Assembly: GCF_020089495.2 (NCBI RefSeq)
Contig: NZ_JAIRCA020000002.1
Coordinates: 62,001 to 126,000 of the forward strand
Source of the DNA: Streptococcus mitis subsp. hohhotensis
GTDB lineage: Bacteria; Bacillota; Bacilli; Lactobacillales; Streptococcaceae
Reading direction: 5' to 3'
DNA: 64,000 bases
The position numbers and the translations under genes were made by a program. The notes under the pieces were generated by a model. The model was given only the letters and a program-made list of their open reading frames with translations. It was not told the DNA's origin and did not search any database. Position 1 is the first letter of the stretch. Each line of letters begins with the position of its first letter. Below are positions 19,721 through 31,653 of the stretch, one piece after another.

Positions 19721-21688
19721 ATGAAATCTAAAAAGTGGCTCTTAACAGCAGGAGTGGTCCTGAGCACAACAGCTCTTTTAGTAGCTTGTGGAAAAGCTGA
19801 TAAAGAAGCAGATGCACCGACAACATTTTCATATGTCTATGCAGTAGATCCAGCATCTTTGGACTATAGTATAGCGACTCGTACATCTACAACAGATGTC
19901 ATCGGGAACGTGGTTGATGGCTTGATGGAAAACGACCAGTACGGAAATGTTATTCCTTCCTTGGCTGAGGATTGGTCTGTGTCAAAAGATGGTTTGACTT
20001 ATACCTACAAACTTCGTAAAGGAGTTAAATGGTACACTTCTGAAGGTGAAGAATATGCAGAAGTAACAGCCCATGACTTTGTAGCAGGATTGAAACACGT
20101 AGCTGACGGTAAGTCAGACGGTGTCTCTCTCATCCAAAATTCAATCAAGGGTTTGGATGCCTACATGACTGGTGAGACGAACGATTTCTCTACAGTTGGT
20201 GTCAAGGCCTTGGATGATTACACAGTCGAATATACCCTAAACAAACCAGAAAGTTTCTGGAACTCTAAAGTTACAACAGCGACGATGTTGCCTGTAAATG
20301 AAGAGTTTTTGAAGGCATCAGGCAAAGATTATGGAGCAGTTACTCCAGCAGGGATTCTCTATAATGGTCCTTATATCTTGAAGACCTTGACTTCTAAATC
20401 GTTGATTGAATACGAGAAAAATCCAAACTACTGGGATAAAGAAAAGGTAAAAATTGAGAAGATTAAATTGACCTACTACGATGGTTCAGACCAGGAATCC
20501 TTGATTCGTAGCTTCTCTTCTGGTGCTTATACGACAGCTCGTCTCTTCCCAAGTAGCTCAAATTTTGCTTCAACTTTGGAACAATATGGAGATAAAATTA
20601 CATATAGCCCACAGGACTCAAGTAGCTATTACTTCACCTTTAACGTAAATCGTCAGTCATACAATAAAACTGCGAAAACAAGTGAGGAACAAAAAAATTC
20701 TACAAAAGAAGCTATGCTTAATAAGGACTTCCGTCAGGCTATCAACTTTGCCTTCAACCGCCATTCTTATGCTGCCCAGCTAAATGGTGAAGACGGTGCG
20801 GACAAGATTATTCGTAACAGTCTCGTTCCTGACAACTTTGTACAAGCAGGTGGTAAGAACTTTGGTCAAATTGCTCAAGCTGAGTTGGTGAACTATGGTG
20901 ACCAATGGAAAGGCGTTGAGCTAGTTGACGGTAAGGATTCTATCTACAACCCTGACAAAGCTAAAGCTGCCTTTGAAAAAGCTAAGAAAGACTTAGAATC
21001 TAAAGGGGTAACCTTCCCAATTCATTTGGATGTCCCAGTTGAACAGACAGATACCATCGCCGTTCAACAAAGCAACTCTTTCAAACAGTCAATCGAATCA
21101 ACTCTTGGTGCTGAAAATGTTGTCATCGATGTTCTTCAAATGACAGATAATGAAAAGGAAACAATCACTTCACAAGCGCGTGTTCCTTCTCAAAAAGACT
21201 ATGATTTGAACAGTACAGGATGGGCTCCAAGCTACCAAGACCCAGCATCTTATTTAACTATCATGGATCCTAAATCAGGTTCTGCTATGAAACACCTTGG
21301 CATTACGAAAGGAAAAGATAAGGATGTTGTAGCTAAGATTGGTTTGGATCAGTATAAGAAATTATTAGATGATGCGGATTCAGAAACTACTAATCTTGAA
21401 GAACGCTATGAAAAATATGCCAAGGCTCAAGCTTGGTTGACAGATAGTTCATTATTGATGCCAACAGCCTCATCTGGTGGCTCTCCAGTTGTAAGTAATG
21501 TTGTGCCATTCTCAAAACCATACTCACAAGTTGGTATTAAGGGTGACCCATATATCTTTAAAGGTATGAAATTGCAAAAAGATATCGTTACAACCAAAGA
21601 ATATGAAGAAGCACTGAAAAAATGGCAAAAAGAAAAATTGGAATCAAACGGTAAGTACCAAAAAGAACTAGAAAAACACATTAAATAA
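19721..21688 (+). CDS. Oligopeptide-binding lipoprotein (AmiA/AliA/AliB family)
   Basis: 655 residues of the family 5 extracellular solute-binding proteins. A lipoprotein signal ends at LLVAC (C23 would be lipidated). VIGNVVDGLME and GLTYTYKLRKGVKW are family signatures. These receptors capture peptides and deliver them to the AmiCDEF permease; no permease genes are near, so this is an orphan receptor, like AliA and AliB. It starts 22 bases after ilvE and may share its CodY-controlled transcript. Which Ali paralog it equals I cannot say. Confidence 0.88.
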   Translation: MKSKKWLLTAGVVLSTTALLVACGKADKEADAPTTFSYVYAVDPASLDYSIATRTSTTDVIGNVVDGLMENDQYGNVIPSLAEDWSVSKDGLTYTYKLRKGVKWYTSEGEEYAEVTAHDFVAGLKHVADGKSDGVSLIQNSIKGLDAYMTGETNDFSTVGVKALDDYTVEYTLNKPESFWNSKVTTATMLPVNEEFLKASGKDYGAVTPAGILYNGPYILKTLTSKSLIEYEKNPNYWDKEKVKIEKIKLTYYDGSDQESLIRSFSSGAYTTARLFPSSSNFASTLEQYGDKITYSPQDSSSYYFTFNVNRQSYNKTAKTSEEQKNSTKEAMLNKDFRQAINFAFNRHSYAAQLNGEDGADKIIRNSLVPDNFVQAGGKNFGQIAQAELVNYGDQWKGVELVDGKDSIYNPDKAKAAFEKAKKDLESKGVTFPIHLDVPVEQTDTIAVQQSNSFKQSIESTLGAENVVIDVLQMTDNEKETITSQARVPSQKDYDLNSTGWAPSYQDPASYLTIMDPKSGSAMKHLGITKGKDKDVVAKIGLDQYKKLLDDADSETTNLEERYEKYAKAQAWLTDSSLLMPTASSGGSPVVSNVVPFSKPYSQVGIKGDPYIFKGMKLQKDIVTTKEYEEALKKWQKEKLESNGKYQKELEKHIK

Positions 21689-21693
21689 AGCAG

Positions 21694-21733
21694 AAAACTC
21701 TATATCAGACTTGGAATGATATAGAGTTTTTTC
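21694..21733 (+). terminator. Terminator after the peptide-binding gene
   Basis: AAAACTCTATATCA pairs perfectly with TGATATAGAGTTTT, a 14-bp stem with a T tract. Confidence 0.9.
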
Positions 21734-21762
21734 TTGCTAGTTTTGGGATTTTCTTGTAAAAT
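21734..21762 (+). promoter_or_regulatory. Promoter of the DUF2969 gene
   Basis: TTGCTA (21734-21739) and TAAAAT (21757-21762) with a 17-base spacer. Confidence 0.65.
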
Positions 21763-21786
21763 AGAAAAAGTGAAGAGAGGTATGAA

Positions 21787-22017
21787 ATGAGTAAGAAAGA
21801 TAAAAAAATCGAAATTCAAGTAGCAGATGCTAAAGTTAATGTAGGAAAAGACAGTTTTGAAGGTTATACCTTGACCATTGGTAAAAAAGTTATCGGAGAA
21901 ATTGCCGAATTAGACGGACAATTTGCCATCATAAAGAATGGGAATGTCGATAGTTTTTATAAAAAATTGGAAAAAGCTGTGGAAATTTTGATTGAAAATT
22001 ATAATTTAGCAAAATAA
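21787..22017 (+). CDS. DUF2969 family protein
   Basis: 76 residues matching the small Lactobacillales family DUF2969, with the conserved FEGYTLTIGKKVIGEI segment. Predicted cytoplasmic, mixed alpha/beta, no catalytic motif visible. GAGAGG lies before the ATG. It has its own promoter and stands directly before the tRNA genes. Function unknown. Confidence 0.85.
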   Translation: MSKKDKKIEIQVADAKVNVGKDSFEGYTLTIGKKVIGEIAELDGQFAIIKNGNVDSFYKKLEKAVEILIENYNLAK

Positions 22018-22020
22018 GTC

Positions 22021-22049
22021 TTGTTTTTTTGAAATTTTCATGATATAAT
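22021..22049 (+). promoter_or_regulatory. tRNA operon promoter
   Basis: TTGTTT (22021-22026) and TATAAT (22044-22049) with a 17-base spacer and TGa before the -10; 17 bases ahead of tRNA-Tyr. Confidence 0.75.
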
Positions 22050-22066
22050 AGTCCATGTTGATTGTA

Positions 22067-22147
22067 GGAGAGATAGCGAAGAGGCTAAACGCGGCGGACT
22101 GTAAATCCGCTCCTTCGGGTTCGGGGGTTCGAATCCCTCTCTCTCCA
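22067..22147 (+). tRNA. tRNA-Tyr (GTA)
   Basis: 81 nt. Acceptor GGAGAGA pairs with TCTCTCC, discriminator A. Anticodon GTA lies in ACTGTAAAT. A long variable arm (CTCCTTCGGG) fits class II tRNA-Tyr, and the T arm is GGGGTTCGAATCCC. CCA is not encoded. Confidence 0.96.
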
Positions 22148-22156
22148 TTTCATCAA

Positions 22157-22228
22157 TGGGGTATAGCCAAGCGGTAAGGCAAGGGACTTTGACTCCCTCA
22201 TGCGTTGGTTCGAATCCAGCTACCCCAG
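22157..22228 (+). tRNA. tRNA-Gln (TTG)
   Basis: 72 nt. Acceptor TGGGGTA pairs with TACCCCA, discriminator G. The U1-A72 pair is typical for tRNA-Gln. Anticodon TTG lies between AGGGA and TCCCT arms. CCA is not encoded. It lies nine bases after tRNA-Tyr. Confidence 0.95.
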
Positions 22229-22253
22229 TTCTTAGGTAATAATCAAGATAAAA

Positions 22254-22283
22254 AGCAAAATATCTTAGGGTATTTTATTTTTA
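22254..22283 (+). terminator. Possible tRNA operon terminator
   Basis: AAAATA and TATTTT pair around TCTTAGGG and are followed by ATTTTTA. It is AT-rich and weak. Confidence 0.35.
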
Positions 22284-22350
22284 TAATTGAAAGACGTGAA
22301 CGATATGAACATGTCCTTGCGGGTGCTTAGGAAAAAAATTATAAGTATGT

Positions 22351-22369
22351 CAAGTTTAAGAAAAACTTG
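22351..22369 (+). promoter_or_regulatory. Hairpin just before the rpsA ribosome binding site
   Basis: CAAGTTT pairs with AAACTTG around AAGAA, ending six bases before the GGAGG of rpsA. It may affect translation of S1, but this is only suggested by position. Confidence 0.4.
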
Positions 22370-22389
22370 ATTGTTGGAGGATTTTTTAG

Positions 22390-23592
22390 ATGAACGAATT
22401 TGAAGATTTGCTAAATAGCGTTAGCCAAGTTGAGACTGGTGATGTTGTTAGTGCTGAAGTATTGACAGTTGATGCGACTCAAGCTAACGTTGCAATCTCT
22501 GGAACTGGTGTTGAAGGTGTCTTGACTCTTCGCGAATTGACAAACGATCGCGATGCAGATATCAATGACTTTGTTAAAGTAGGAGAAGTATTGGATGTTC
22601 TTGTACTTCGTCAAGTAGTTGGTAAAGATACTGATACAGTTACATACCTTGTATCTAAAAAACGCCTTGAAGCTCGCAAAGCATGGGACAAACTTGTTGG
22701 TCGCGAAGAAGAAGTTGTTACTGTTAAAGGAACTCGTGCCGTTAAAGGTGGACTTTCAGTAGAATTTGAAGGTGTTCGTGGATTTATCCCAGCTTCAATG
22801 TTGGATACTCGTTTCGTACGTAACACTGAGCGTTTTGTAGGTCAAGAATTTGACGCTAAAATCAAAGAAGTTGACGCTAAAGAAAACCGCTTCATCCTTT
22901 CACGTCGTGAAGTTGTTGAAGCAGCTACAGCAGCAGCTCGCGCTGAAGTATTCGGTAAATTGGCTGTTGGTGATGTTGTAACTGGTAAAGTTGCCCGTAT
23001 CACAAGCTTCGGTGCTTTTATCGACCTTGGTGGTGTTGACGGATTGGTTCACTTGACTGAATTGTCACACGAGCGTAACGTATCACCAAAATCAGTTGTA
23101 ACAGTTGGTGAAGAAATTGAAGTGAAAATCCTTGATCTTAACGAAGAAGAAGGACGCGTATCGCTTTCACTTAAAGCAACAACACCTGGACCATGGGATG
23201 GCGTTGAGCAAAAATTGGCTAAAGGTGATGTAGTTGAAGGAACAGTTAAACGTTTGACTGACTTCGGTGCATTTGTTGAAGTATTGCCAGGTATAGATGG
23301 ACTTGTTCACGTATCACAAATTTCACACAAACGTATTGAAAATCCAAAAGAAGCTCTTAAAGTTGGTCAAGAAGTTAAAGTTAAAGTTCTTGAAGTTAAC
23401 GCAGATGCAGAGCGCGTATCACTTTCTATCAAAGCTCTTGAAGAGCGTCCAGCTCAAGAAGAAGGACAAAAAGAAGAAAAACGTGCTGCTCGTCCACGTC
23501 GTCCAAAACGTCAAGAAAAACGTGATTTCGAACTTCCAGAAACACAAACAGGATTCTCAATGGCTGACTTGTTCGGTGATATCGAACTTTAA
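22390..23592 (+). CDS. rpsA: 30S ribosomal protein S1 (four-domain, Gram-positive type)
   Basis: 400 residues with four S1/OB-fold RNA-binding repeats beginning near 17, 103, 196 and 281. The last two carry the typical FGAFIDLGGVDGLVHLTELS and FGAFVEVLPGIDGLVHVSQI signatures. A basic tail (RAARPRRPKRQEKR) precedes an acidic C-terminus. Low-GC bacteria have this shorter S1, which helps initiation on some mRNAs. GGAGG lies before the ATG. Codon use is strongly biased, as for a highly expressed gene. Confidence 0.94.
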   Translation: MNEFEDLLNSVSQVETGDVVSAEVLTVDATQANVAISGTGVEGVLTLRELTNDRDADINDFVKVGEVLDVLVLRQVVGKDTDTVTYLVSKKRLEARKAWDKLVGREEEVVTVKGTRAVKGGLSVEFEGVRGFIPASMLDTRFVRNTERFVGQEFDAKIKEVDAKENRFILSRREVVEAATAAARAEVFGKLAVGDVVTGKVARITSFGAFIDLGGVDGLVHLTELSHERNVSPKSVVTVGEEIEVKILDLNEEEGRVSLSLKATTPGPWDGVEQKLAKGDVVEGTVKRLTDFGAFVEVLPGIDGLVHVSQISHKRIENPKEALKVGQEVKVKVLEVNADAERVSLSIKALEERPAQEEGQKEEKRAARPRRPKRQEKRDFELPETQTGFSMADLFGDIEL

Positions 23593-23609
23593 TCAAATTG
23601 AAAATTCAT

Positions 23610-23646
23610 AAAATCCTTTGTTTTCTAAACAAGGGATTTTTCTTTT
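23610..23646 (+). terminator. Terminator after rpsA
   Basis: AAATCCTTTGTTT and AAACAAGGGATTT form a 13-bp stem (one G-U), followed by TTCTTTTG. Confidence 0.85.
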
Positions 23647-23662
23647 GTCTGTAAGCCTTTTT

Positions 23663-23671
23663 TGATATAAT
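23663..23671 (+). promoter_or_regulatory. Extended -10 box seven bases before the fRMsr start codon
   Basis: TGATATAAT ends at 23671 and the ATG is at 23678. A start of transcription at the usual distance falls on the A of the ATG, so the mRNA is predicted to be leaderless. No ribosome binding site is present. Confidence 0.75.
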
Positions 23672-23677
23672 AGTTCT

Positions 23678-24175
23678 ATGTTAGAATCAGAAAAACAATC
23701 ACGTTATCAAATGTTAAATGAAGAGCTCTCTTTTTTATTGGATGGTGAAACCAATGTTTTGGCTAATCTTTCCAACGCCAGCGCTCTTCTAAAATCACGC
23801 TTCCCTAATACCGTATTTGCAGGCTTTTATCTGTTCGATGGAAAGGAATTGATTTTAGGTCCTTTCCAAGGAGGTGTTTCCTGTATCCGTATCTCACTAG
23901 GCAAAGGTGTTTGTGGGGAGGCAGCCCACTTTCAGGAAACTGTTCTGGTTGGTAATGTAACAACTTATCCCAACTATATTTCTTGTGATAGTCGAGCTAA
24001 AAGTGAAATTGTTGTGCCAATGATGAAGAATGGTCAATTGCTCGGGGTTCTGGATCTGGATTCTTCAGAGATTGATGATTATGATGCTATGGATCGAGAT
24101 TATTTGGAACAATTTGTCGCTATTTTGCTTGAAAAGACAGAATGGGACTTTACAATGTTTGGGGAGAAAGCCTAA
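23678..24175 (+). CDS. Free methionine-(R)-sulfoxide reductase, GAF-domain type
   Basis: 165 residues forming one GAF domain. Cysteines C69 (GGVSC), C79 (GVCGE) and C103 (ISCDSR) show the 10- and 24-residue spacing of the catalytic cysteines in fRMsr/MsrC enzymes, which reduce free methionine-R-sulfoxide with thioredoxin. The ATG overlaps no RBS and follows the -10 box directly (predicted leaderless). The TAA stop overlaps the dnaX ATG (TAATG), so dnaX is translationally coupled. Confidence 0.9.
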   Translation: MLESEKQSRYQMLNEELSFLLDGETNVLANLSNASALLKSRFPNTVFAGFYLFDGKELILGPFQGGVSCIRISLGKGVCGEAAHFQETVLVGNVTTYPNYISCDSRAKSEIVVPMMKNGQLLGVLDLDSSEIDDYDAMDRDYLEQFVAILLEKTEWDFTMFGEKA

Positions 24176-25830
24176 TGTATCAAGCACTTTATCGAAAATA
24201 TAGAAGTCAAAATTTCTCCCAGTTGGTTGGTCAAGAAGTTGTAGCTAAGACTCTTAAACAAGCGGTGGAACAAGAGAAAATAAGTCATGCATATCTTTTT
24301 TCTGGTCCTCGTGGAACGGGAAAAACCAGTGTGGCTAAGATCTTTGCCAAGGCTATGAACTGTCCCAATCAAGTGGGTGGTGAACCATGTAATAACTGCT
24401 ATATTTGTCAGGCAGTGACGGATGGTAGTTTAGAAGATGTCATCGAAATGGATGCGGCCTCTAATAATGGAGTCGATGAAATCCGTGAAATTCGTGATAA
24501 ATCTACCTATGCCCCTAGTCTTGCCCGTTATAAGGTTTATATCATAGACGAGGTTCACATGCTGTCTACAGGGGCTTTTAATGCCCTCCTAAAGACTCTG
24601 GAAGAGCCAACACAGAATGTGGTCTTTATTTTGGCTACTACTGAATTGCACAAGATTCCTGCCACTATTCTATCCCGTGTGCAACGTTTTGAATTTAAAT
24701 CGATTAAGACACAGGATATTAAGGAACATATCCGCTATATCTTAGAAAAAGAAAATATCAGTTCTGAACCAGAGGCTGTGGAAATCATTGCCAGACGGGC
24801 TGAAGGTGGAATGCGAGATGCCTTGTCTATTTTGGATCAAGCCCTGAGTTTGACACAGGGAAACGAGTTGACGACTGCCATCTCTGAAGAAATTACTGGC
24901 ACCATTAGTCTATCAGCCTTGGATGATTATGTGGCTGCCTTGTCTCAACAGGATGTTCCCAAGGCTTTGTCTTGCTTGAATCTTCTTTTTGACAATGGTA
25001 AGAGCATGACTCGTTTTGTGACGGATCTTTTGCACTATTTAAGAGACTTGTTAATTGTTCAAACAGGGGGAGAAAACACTCATCATAGTCCAGTATTTGT
25101 AGAGAATTTGGCACTTCCTCAAGAAAATCTGTTTGAAATGATTCGCTTGGCGACAGTCAGTTTAGCAGATATTAAGTCTAGTTTGCAGCCTAAGATTTAT
25201 GTTGAGATGATGACTATCCGTTTGGCAGAGATTAAGCCTGAACCAGCTCTTTCTGGGGCAGTTGAACATGAAATTTCTGCATTGAGACAGGAAGTTGCGC
25301 GTCTCAAACAAGAACTCGCCAATGTGGGCACTGTACCAAAACCAACTAGTCCAGTACCTACCCGTCCAGCAGCGAGCAAGACCGTCTATCGTGTGGATCG
25401 CAATAAGGTTCAATCGATCCTACAAGAGGCCGTTGAAAATCCAGATTTAGCACGTCAAAATCTGATTCGCTTGCAAAATGCCTGGGGAGAAGTGATTGAA
25501 AGTCTTGGAGGTCCTGATAAGGCTCTGCTAGTTGGTTCTCAACCGGTTGCAGCCAATGAACACCATGCTATTCTTGCTTTTGAATCTAACTTCAATGCTG
25601 GTCAAACCATGAAACGGGACAATCTCAACACTATGTTTGGTAACATCCTCAGTCAGGCAGCAGGTTTTTCACCTGAGATTTTAGCCATTTCCATGGAGGA
25701 ATGGAAAGAAGTTCGCGCAGCCTTTTCAGCCAAAGCCAAATCTTCTCAAACTGAAAAAGAAGCAGAAGAAAGCCTGATTCCAGAAGGATTTGAATTTTTG
25801 GCTGATAAAGTGAAGGTAGAGGAAGACTAA
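24175..25830 (+). CDS. dnaX: DNA polymerase III subunits gamma/tau
   Basis: DnaX is the clamp-loader ATPase of the replisome. The 551 residues have Walker A GPRGTGKTS (44-52), a zinc module (C63, C72, C75, C78), a DEVH Walker B, SRVQRFEFK with the arginine finger, and a C-terminal tau-like region for polymerase contact. The ATG at 24175 overlaps the preceding stop; an upstream in-frame start would lie inside that gene. I did not find an obvious programmed frameshift site for a separate gamma form, but did not search exhaustively. Confidence 0.95.
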   Translation: MYQALYRKYRSQNFSQLVGQEVVAKTLKQAVEQEKISHAYLFSGPRGTGKTSVAKIFAKAMNCPNQVGGEPCNNCYICQAVTDGSLEDVIEMDAASNNGVDEIREIRDKSTYAPSLARYKVYIIDEVHMLSTGAFNALLKTLEEPTQNVVFILATTELHKIPATILSRVQRFEFKSIKTQDIKEHIRYILEKENISSEPEAVEIIARRAEGGMRDALSILDQALSLTQGNELTTAISEEITGTISLSALDDYVAALSQQDVPKALSCLNLLFDNGKSMTRFVTDLLHYLRDLLIVQTGGENTHHSPVFVENLALPQENLFEMIRLATVSLADIKSSLQPKIYVEMMTIRLAEIKPEPALSGAVEHEISALRQEVARLKQELANVGTVPKPTSPVPTRPAASKTVYRVDRNKVQSILQEAVENPDLARQNLIRLQNAWGEVIESLGGPDKALLVGSQPVAANEHHAILAFESNFNAGQTMKRDNLNTMFGNILSQAAGFSPEILAISMEEWKEVRAAFSAKAKSSQTEKEAEESLIPEGFEFLADKVKVEED

Positions 25831-25842
25831 AGAAAGATTTCA

Positions 25843-25851
25843 TGATACAAT
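25843..25851 (+). promoter_or_regulatory. Extended -10 box seven bases before the DUF3272 start codon
   Basis: TGATACAAT ends at 25851; ATG at 25858. Same geometry as the fRMsr, ribF and mutY starts, with no RBS. Confidence 0.7.
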
Positions 25852-25857
25852 AAGTTT

Positions 25858-26052
25858 ATGAATAGACAACAATTTATTATCATCGCGCTGTTTACAGCTG
25901 CTGAGACCTATTTTTTCAATGAAGCCTGGATGACTGGTCGCTATATTATGGCAGCCTTTTGGGCCATTTTACTCTTTAGAAATTTCCGAGTTAGTTACTT
26001 GATGGGTAAAATAGTAGATGTCATTGACCAACATTTAAAAGGAAAAGACTAG
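25858..26052 (+). CDS. DUF3272 family small membrane protein
   Basis: 64 residues matching DUF3272, found in streptococci. It has two hydrophobic stretches (about 5-20 and 29-43) with the conserved FFNEAWMTGRY between them and a polar C-terminus, suggesting a small two-helix membrane protein. It lies between dnaX and the suf operon and is followed by its own terminator. Its -10 box directly precedes the ATG, so it is probably translated from a leaderless mRNA. Function unknown. Confidence 0.82.
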   Translation: MNRQQFIIIALFTAAETYFFNEAWMTGRYIMAAFWAILLFRNFRVSYLMGKIVDVIDQHLKGKD

Positions 26053-26074
26053 TCCTCAGCTTCTAGACAAAATC

Positions 26075-26097
26075 AAAGCCTTTTAGGCTTTTTTTTG
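26075..26097 (+). terminator. Terminator after the DUF3272 gene
   Basis: AAAGCC and GGCTTT form a stem around TTTTA, followed by a run of T. Confidence 0.85.
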
Positions 26098-26104
26098 TTA
26101 TACT
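26096..26104 (+). promoter_or_regulatory. Extended -10 promoter of the suf operon
   Basis: TGTTATACT overlaps the end of the preceding terminator, about 98 bases before sufC. The leader between them shows no structure I recognise. Confidence 0.55.
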
Positions 26105-26201
26105 ATAAAAGTATATTTATAGACCTTTTACTCTATTTCTGGGGAAATCAGACGTTTTTCTAGTAAGTACTGTAAAGGTCTTGAAAAAGAAAGGAACTAT
26201 C

Positions 26202-26972
26202 ATGTCAGTATTAGAGATCAAAGATCTTCACGTCGAGATTGAAGGAAAAGAAATTTTAAAAGGGGTTAACCTGACCCTGAAAACAGGAGAAATCGCCGCT
26301 ATCATGGGACCAAATGGTACAGGTAAATCGACTCTTTCTGCAGCTATCATGGGAAATCCAAACTATGAAGTTACCAAAGGTGAAGTCTTGTTTGATGGCG
26401 TAAACATCCTTGAGTTGGAAGTTGACGAGCGTGCGCGTATGGGACTTTTCCTTGCTATGCAATACCCATCAGAAATTCCTGGTATTACTAACGCTGAGTT
26501 TCTTCGTGCAGCCATGAATGCTGGTAAAGAAGATGATGAAAAAATTTCAGTTCGTGAGTTTATCACTAAATTGGATGAGAAGATGGAATTGCTCAACATG
26601 AAAGAAGAAATGGCTGAGCGTTACCTCAACGAAGGTTTCTCTGGTGGTGAGAAAAAACGTAATGAGATTCTTCAACTTTTGATGTTGGAACCAACTTTTG
26701 CCCTTTTGGATGAGATTGACTCTGGTCTTGATATTGACGCTCTTAAAGTTGTTTCTAAAGGTGTCAATGCTATGCGTGGTGAAGGTTTTGGTGCTATGAT
26801 TATCACTCACTACCAACGTCTTTTGAACTACATCACACCTGATGTGGTACACGTCATGATGGAAGGTCGTGTTGTCCTTTCAGGTGGTCCAGAATTGGCT
26901 GCGCGTTTGGAACGTGAAGGATACGCAAAACTAGCTGAAGAACTTGGCTACGACTACAAGGAAGAATTGTAA
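26202..26972 (+). CDS. sufC: Fe-S cluster assembly ATPase SufC
   Basis: 256-residue ABC-type ATPase that powers the SufBCD scaffold. Walker A GPNGTGKST is at 36-44, the signature FSGGEKKR is the SufC variant, and Walker B LLDEIDSGLD follows. The ATG at 26202 has AAAGGAAC upstream and is chosen over an in-frame ATG 21 bases earlier. It is first of five genes in the order sufC-D-S-U-B, the standard Gram-positive SUF operon. Confidence 0.96.
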   Translation: MSVLEIKDLHVEIEGKEILKGVNLTLKTGEIAAIMGPNGTGKSTLSAAIMGNPNYEVTKGEVLFDGVNILELEVDERARMGLFLAMQYPSEIPGITNAEFLRAAMNAGKEDDEKISVREFITKLDEKMELLNMKEEMAERYLNEGFSGGEKKRNEILQLLMLEPTFALLDEIDSGLDIDALKVVSKGVNAMRGEGFGAMIITHYQRLLNYITPDVVHVMMEGRVVLSGGPELAARLEREGYAKLAEELGYDYKEEL

Positions 26973-26999
26973 TTCCCTCGTATCTTTTAGGAGAAGTAA

Positions 27000-29926
<2,927 letters not shown>

Positions 29927-29983
29927 GGCAAGTTTCTTTTGTCTTATGAATCAGTAGAAATGAAGAATGAAAGAAAGGATATT

Positions 29984-31396
29984 ATGGCTGAAGAAAGAGT
30001 AGAACCAAAACCAATTGACCTTGGTGAATATAAATTTGGTTTCCATGATGATGTAGAGCCTGTCCTATCGACAGGAAAAGGATTGAACGAAGATGTCATT
30101 CGTGAACTATCAGCTGCTAAGGGAGAACCTGAGTGGATGTTAGAATTCCGTTTGAAGTCTTATGAAATCTTCAAAAAAATGCCTATGCAAACTTGGGGAG
30201 CAGACTTGTCAGAGATTGATTTTGATGACTTGATCTACTACCAAAAACCATCTGATAAACCAGCCCGTTCTTGGGATGAAGTTCCCGAAAAAATCAAAGA
30301 AACCTTTGAACGTATCGGGATTCCTGAAGCTGAGCGTGCCTATCTAGCAGGTGCCTCTGCCCAGTACGAGTCAGAAGTGGTTTACCACAACATGAAGGAA
30401 GAGTTCCAAAAATTGGGGATTATCTTTACAGATACAGATTCTGCCCTCAAGGAATACCCAGACTTGTTTAAACAATACTTTGCGAAGTTGGTACCGCCAA
30501 CAGATAACAAATTGGCTGCTCTTAACTCAGCAGTATGGTCTGGTGGAACCTTTATCTACGTACCAAAAGGTGTTAAGGTAGATATTCCACTTCAAACTTA
30601 CTTCCGTATCAACAACGAAAATACTGGTCAGTTTGAACGTACCTTGATTATCGTTGACGAAGGAGCAAGTGTCCATTATGTAGAAGGATGTACAGCGCCA
30701 ACTTATTCAAGTAACAGCTTGCATGCTGCCATTGTAGAAATCTTTGCCTTGGATGGAGCTTATATGCGTTATACGACTATCCAAAACTGGTCTGATAACG
30801 TCTATAACTTGGTAACAAAACGTGCTAAAGCCTTGAAAGATGCGACAGTTGAGTGGATTGATGGAAACTTGGGTGCCAAAACAACTATGAAATACCCATC
30901 TGTTTACCTAGATGGAGAAGGGGCGCGTGGAACCATGCTTTCGATTGCCTTTGCTAATGCAGGGCAACACCAGGATACTGGAGCTAAGATGATCCACAAC
31001 GCTCCACATACAAGCTCGTCTATCGTGTCTAAATCCATCGCTAAAGGTGGAGGAAAGGTTGACTATCGTGGACAAGTAACCTTTAATAAAAACTCTAAGA
31101 AATCTGTCTCTCACATTGAGTGTGATACTATTATCATGGATGACTTGTCAGCATCAGATACCATTCCGTTTAATGAAATTCACAACTCACAAGTCGCTTT
31201 GGAACACGAAGCTAAGGTATCTAAGATTTCTGAAGAACAACTCTATTATCTCATGAGCCGTGGATTGTCAGAATCAGAAGCGACAGAAATGATTGTTATG
31301 GGATTTGTAGAGCCCTTCACAAAAGAACTTCCAATGGAGTATGCTGTTGAGCTGAACCGCTTGATTAGTTATGAAATGGAAGGGTCAGTTGGGTAA
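29984..31396 (+). CDS. sufB: Fe-S cluster assembly scaffold protein SufB
   Basis: 470 residues, the largest SUF scaffold subunit, on which clusters form with SufC and SufD. Typical features: [25 protein letters not shown] with a conserved cysteine, and a beta-helix ending in [14 protein letters not shown]. The ATG at 29984 has AAAGGAT five bases upstream; earlier TTG/ATG codons lack an RBS. It is last in the operon; a terminator stands about 90 bases further on. Confidence 0.95.
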   Translation: MAEERVEPKPIDLGEYKFGFHDDVEPVLSTGKGLNEDVIRELSAAKGEPEWMLEFRLKSYEIFKKMPMQTWGADLSEIDFDDLIYYQKPSDKPARSWDEVPEKIKETFERIGIPEAERAYLAGASAQYESEVVYHNMKEEFQKLGIIFTDTDSALKEYPDLFKQYFAKLVPPTDNKLAALNSAVWSGGTFIYVPKGVKVDIPLQTYFRINNENTGQFERTLIIVDEGASVHYVEGCTAPTYSSNSLHAAIVEIFALDGAYMRYTTIQNWSDNVYNLVTKRAKALKDATVEWIDGNLGAKTTMKYPSVYLDGEGARGTMLSIAFANAGQHQDTGAKMIHNAPHTSSSIVSKSIAKGGGKVDYRGQVTFNKNSKKSVSHIECDTIIMDDLSASDTIPFNEIHNSQVALEHEAKVSKISEEQLYYLMSRGLSESEATEMIVMGFVEPFTKELPMEYAVELNRLISYEMEGSVG

Positions 31397-31483
31397 AATT
31401 TGATTTTAGATTTACCCAAGGTCAAGAACTTTGAAGATGAACTTGTAACAAAAAGAGACTGAGAAAAAATATTTTAAGAACAG

Positions 31484-31532
31484 AAAACGCATGATATCAG
31501 GAGCCAAAAAACTTGATATTATGCGTTTTATT
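31484..31532 (+). terminator. Terminator of the suf operon
   Basis: AAAACGCATGATATCA pairs with TGATATTATGCGTTTT (one bulge) over a 14-base loop, with T residues after. It is symmetrical enough to stop transcription from either side. Confidence 0.8.
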
Positions 31533-31653
31533 GTGGGAAGATTTATTGCATTCTCTCATGAAATAGAGTTTTTTCCTAAGTGCTTTTGATTTTTGATATA
31601 TTTTTGTGAGGACGAAGTAAGACAATATATAAAATAGTCAGTTCAAGCCACGA
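31533..31653. other. Intergenic stretch before the IS630-family element
   Basis: AT-rich sequence with no reading frame or structure that I can name. Confidence 0.4.

Noticed and set aside
24175-25830. Programmed frameshift in dnaX giving a gamma form
   Set aside because: I saw no A-run slippery site with a following stop and hairpin in the expected region.
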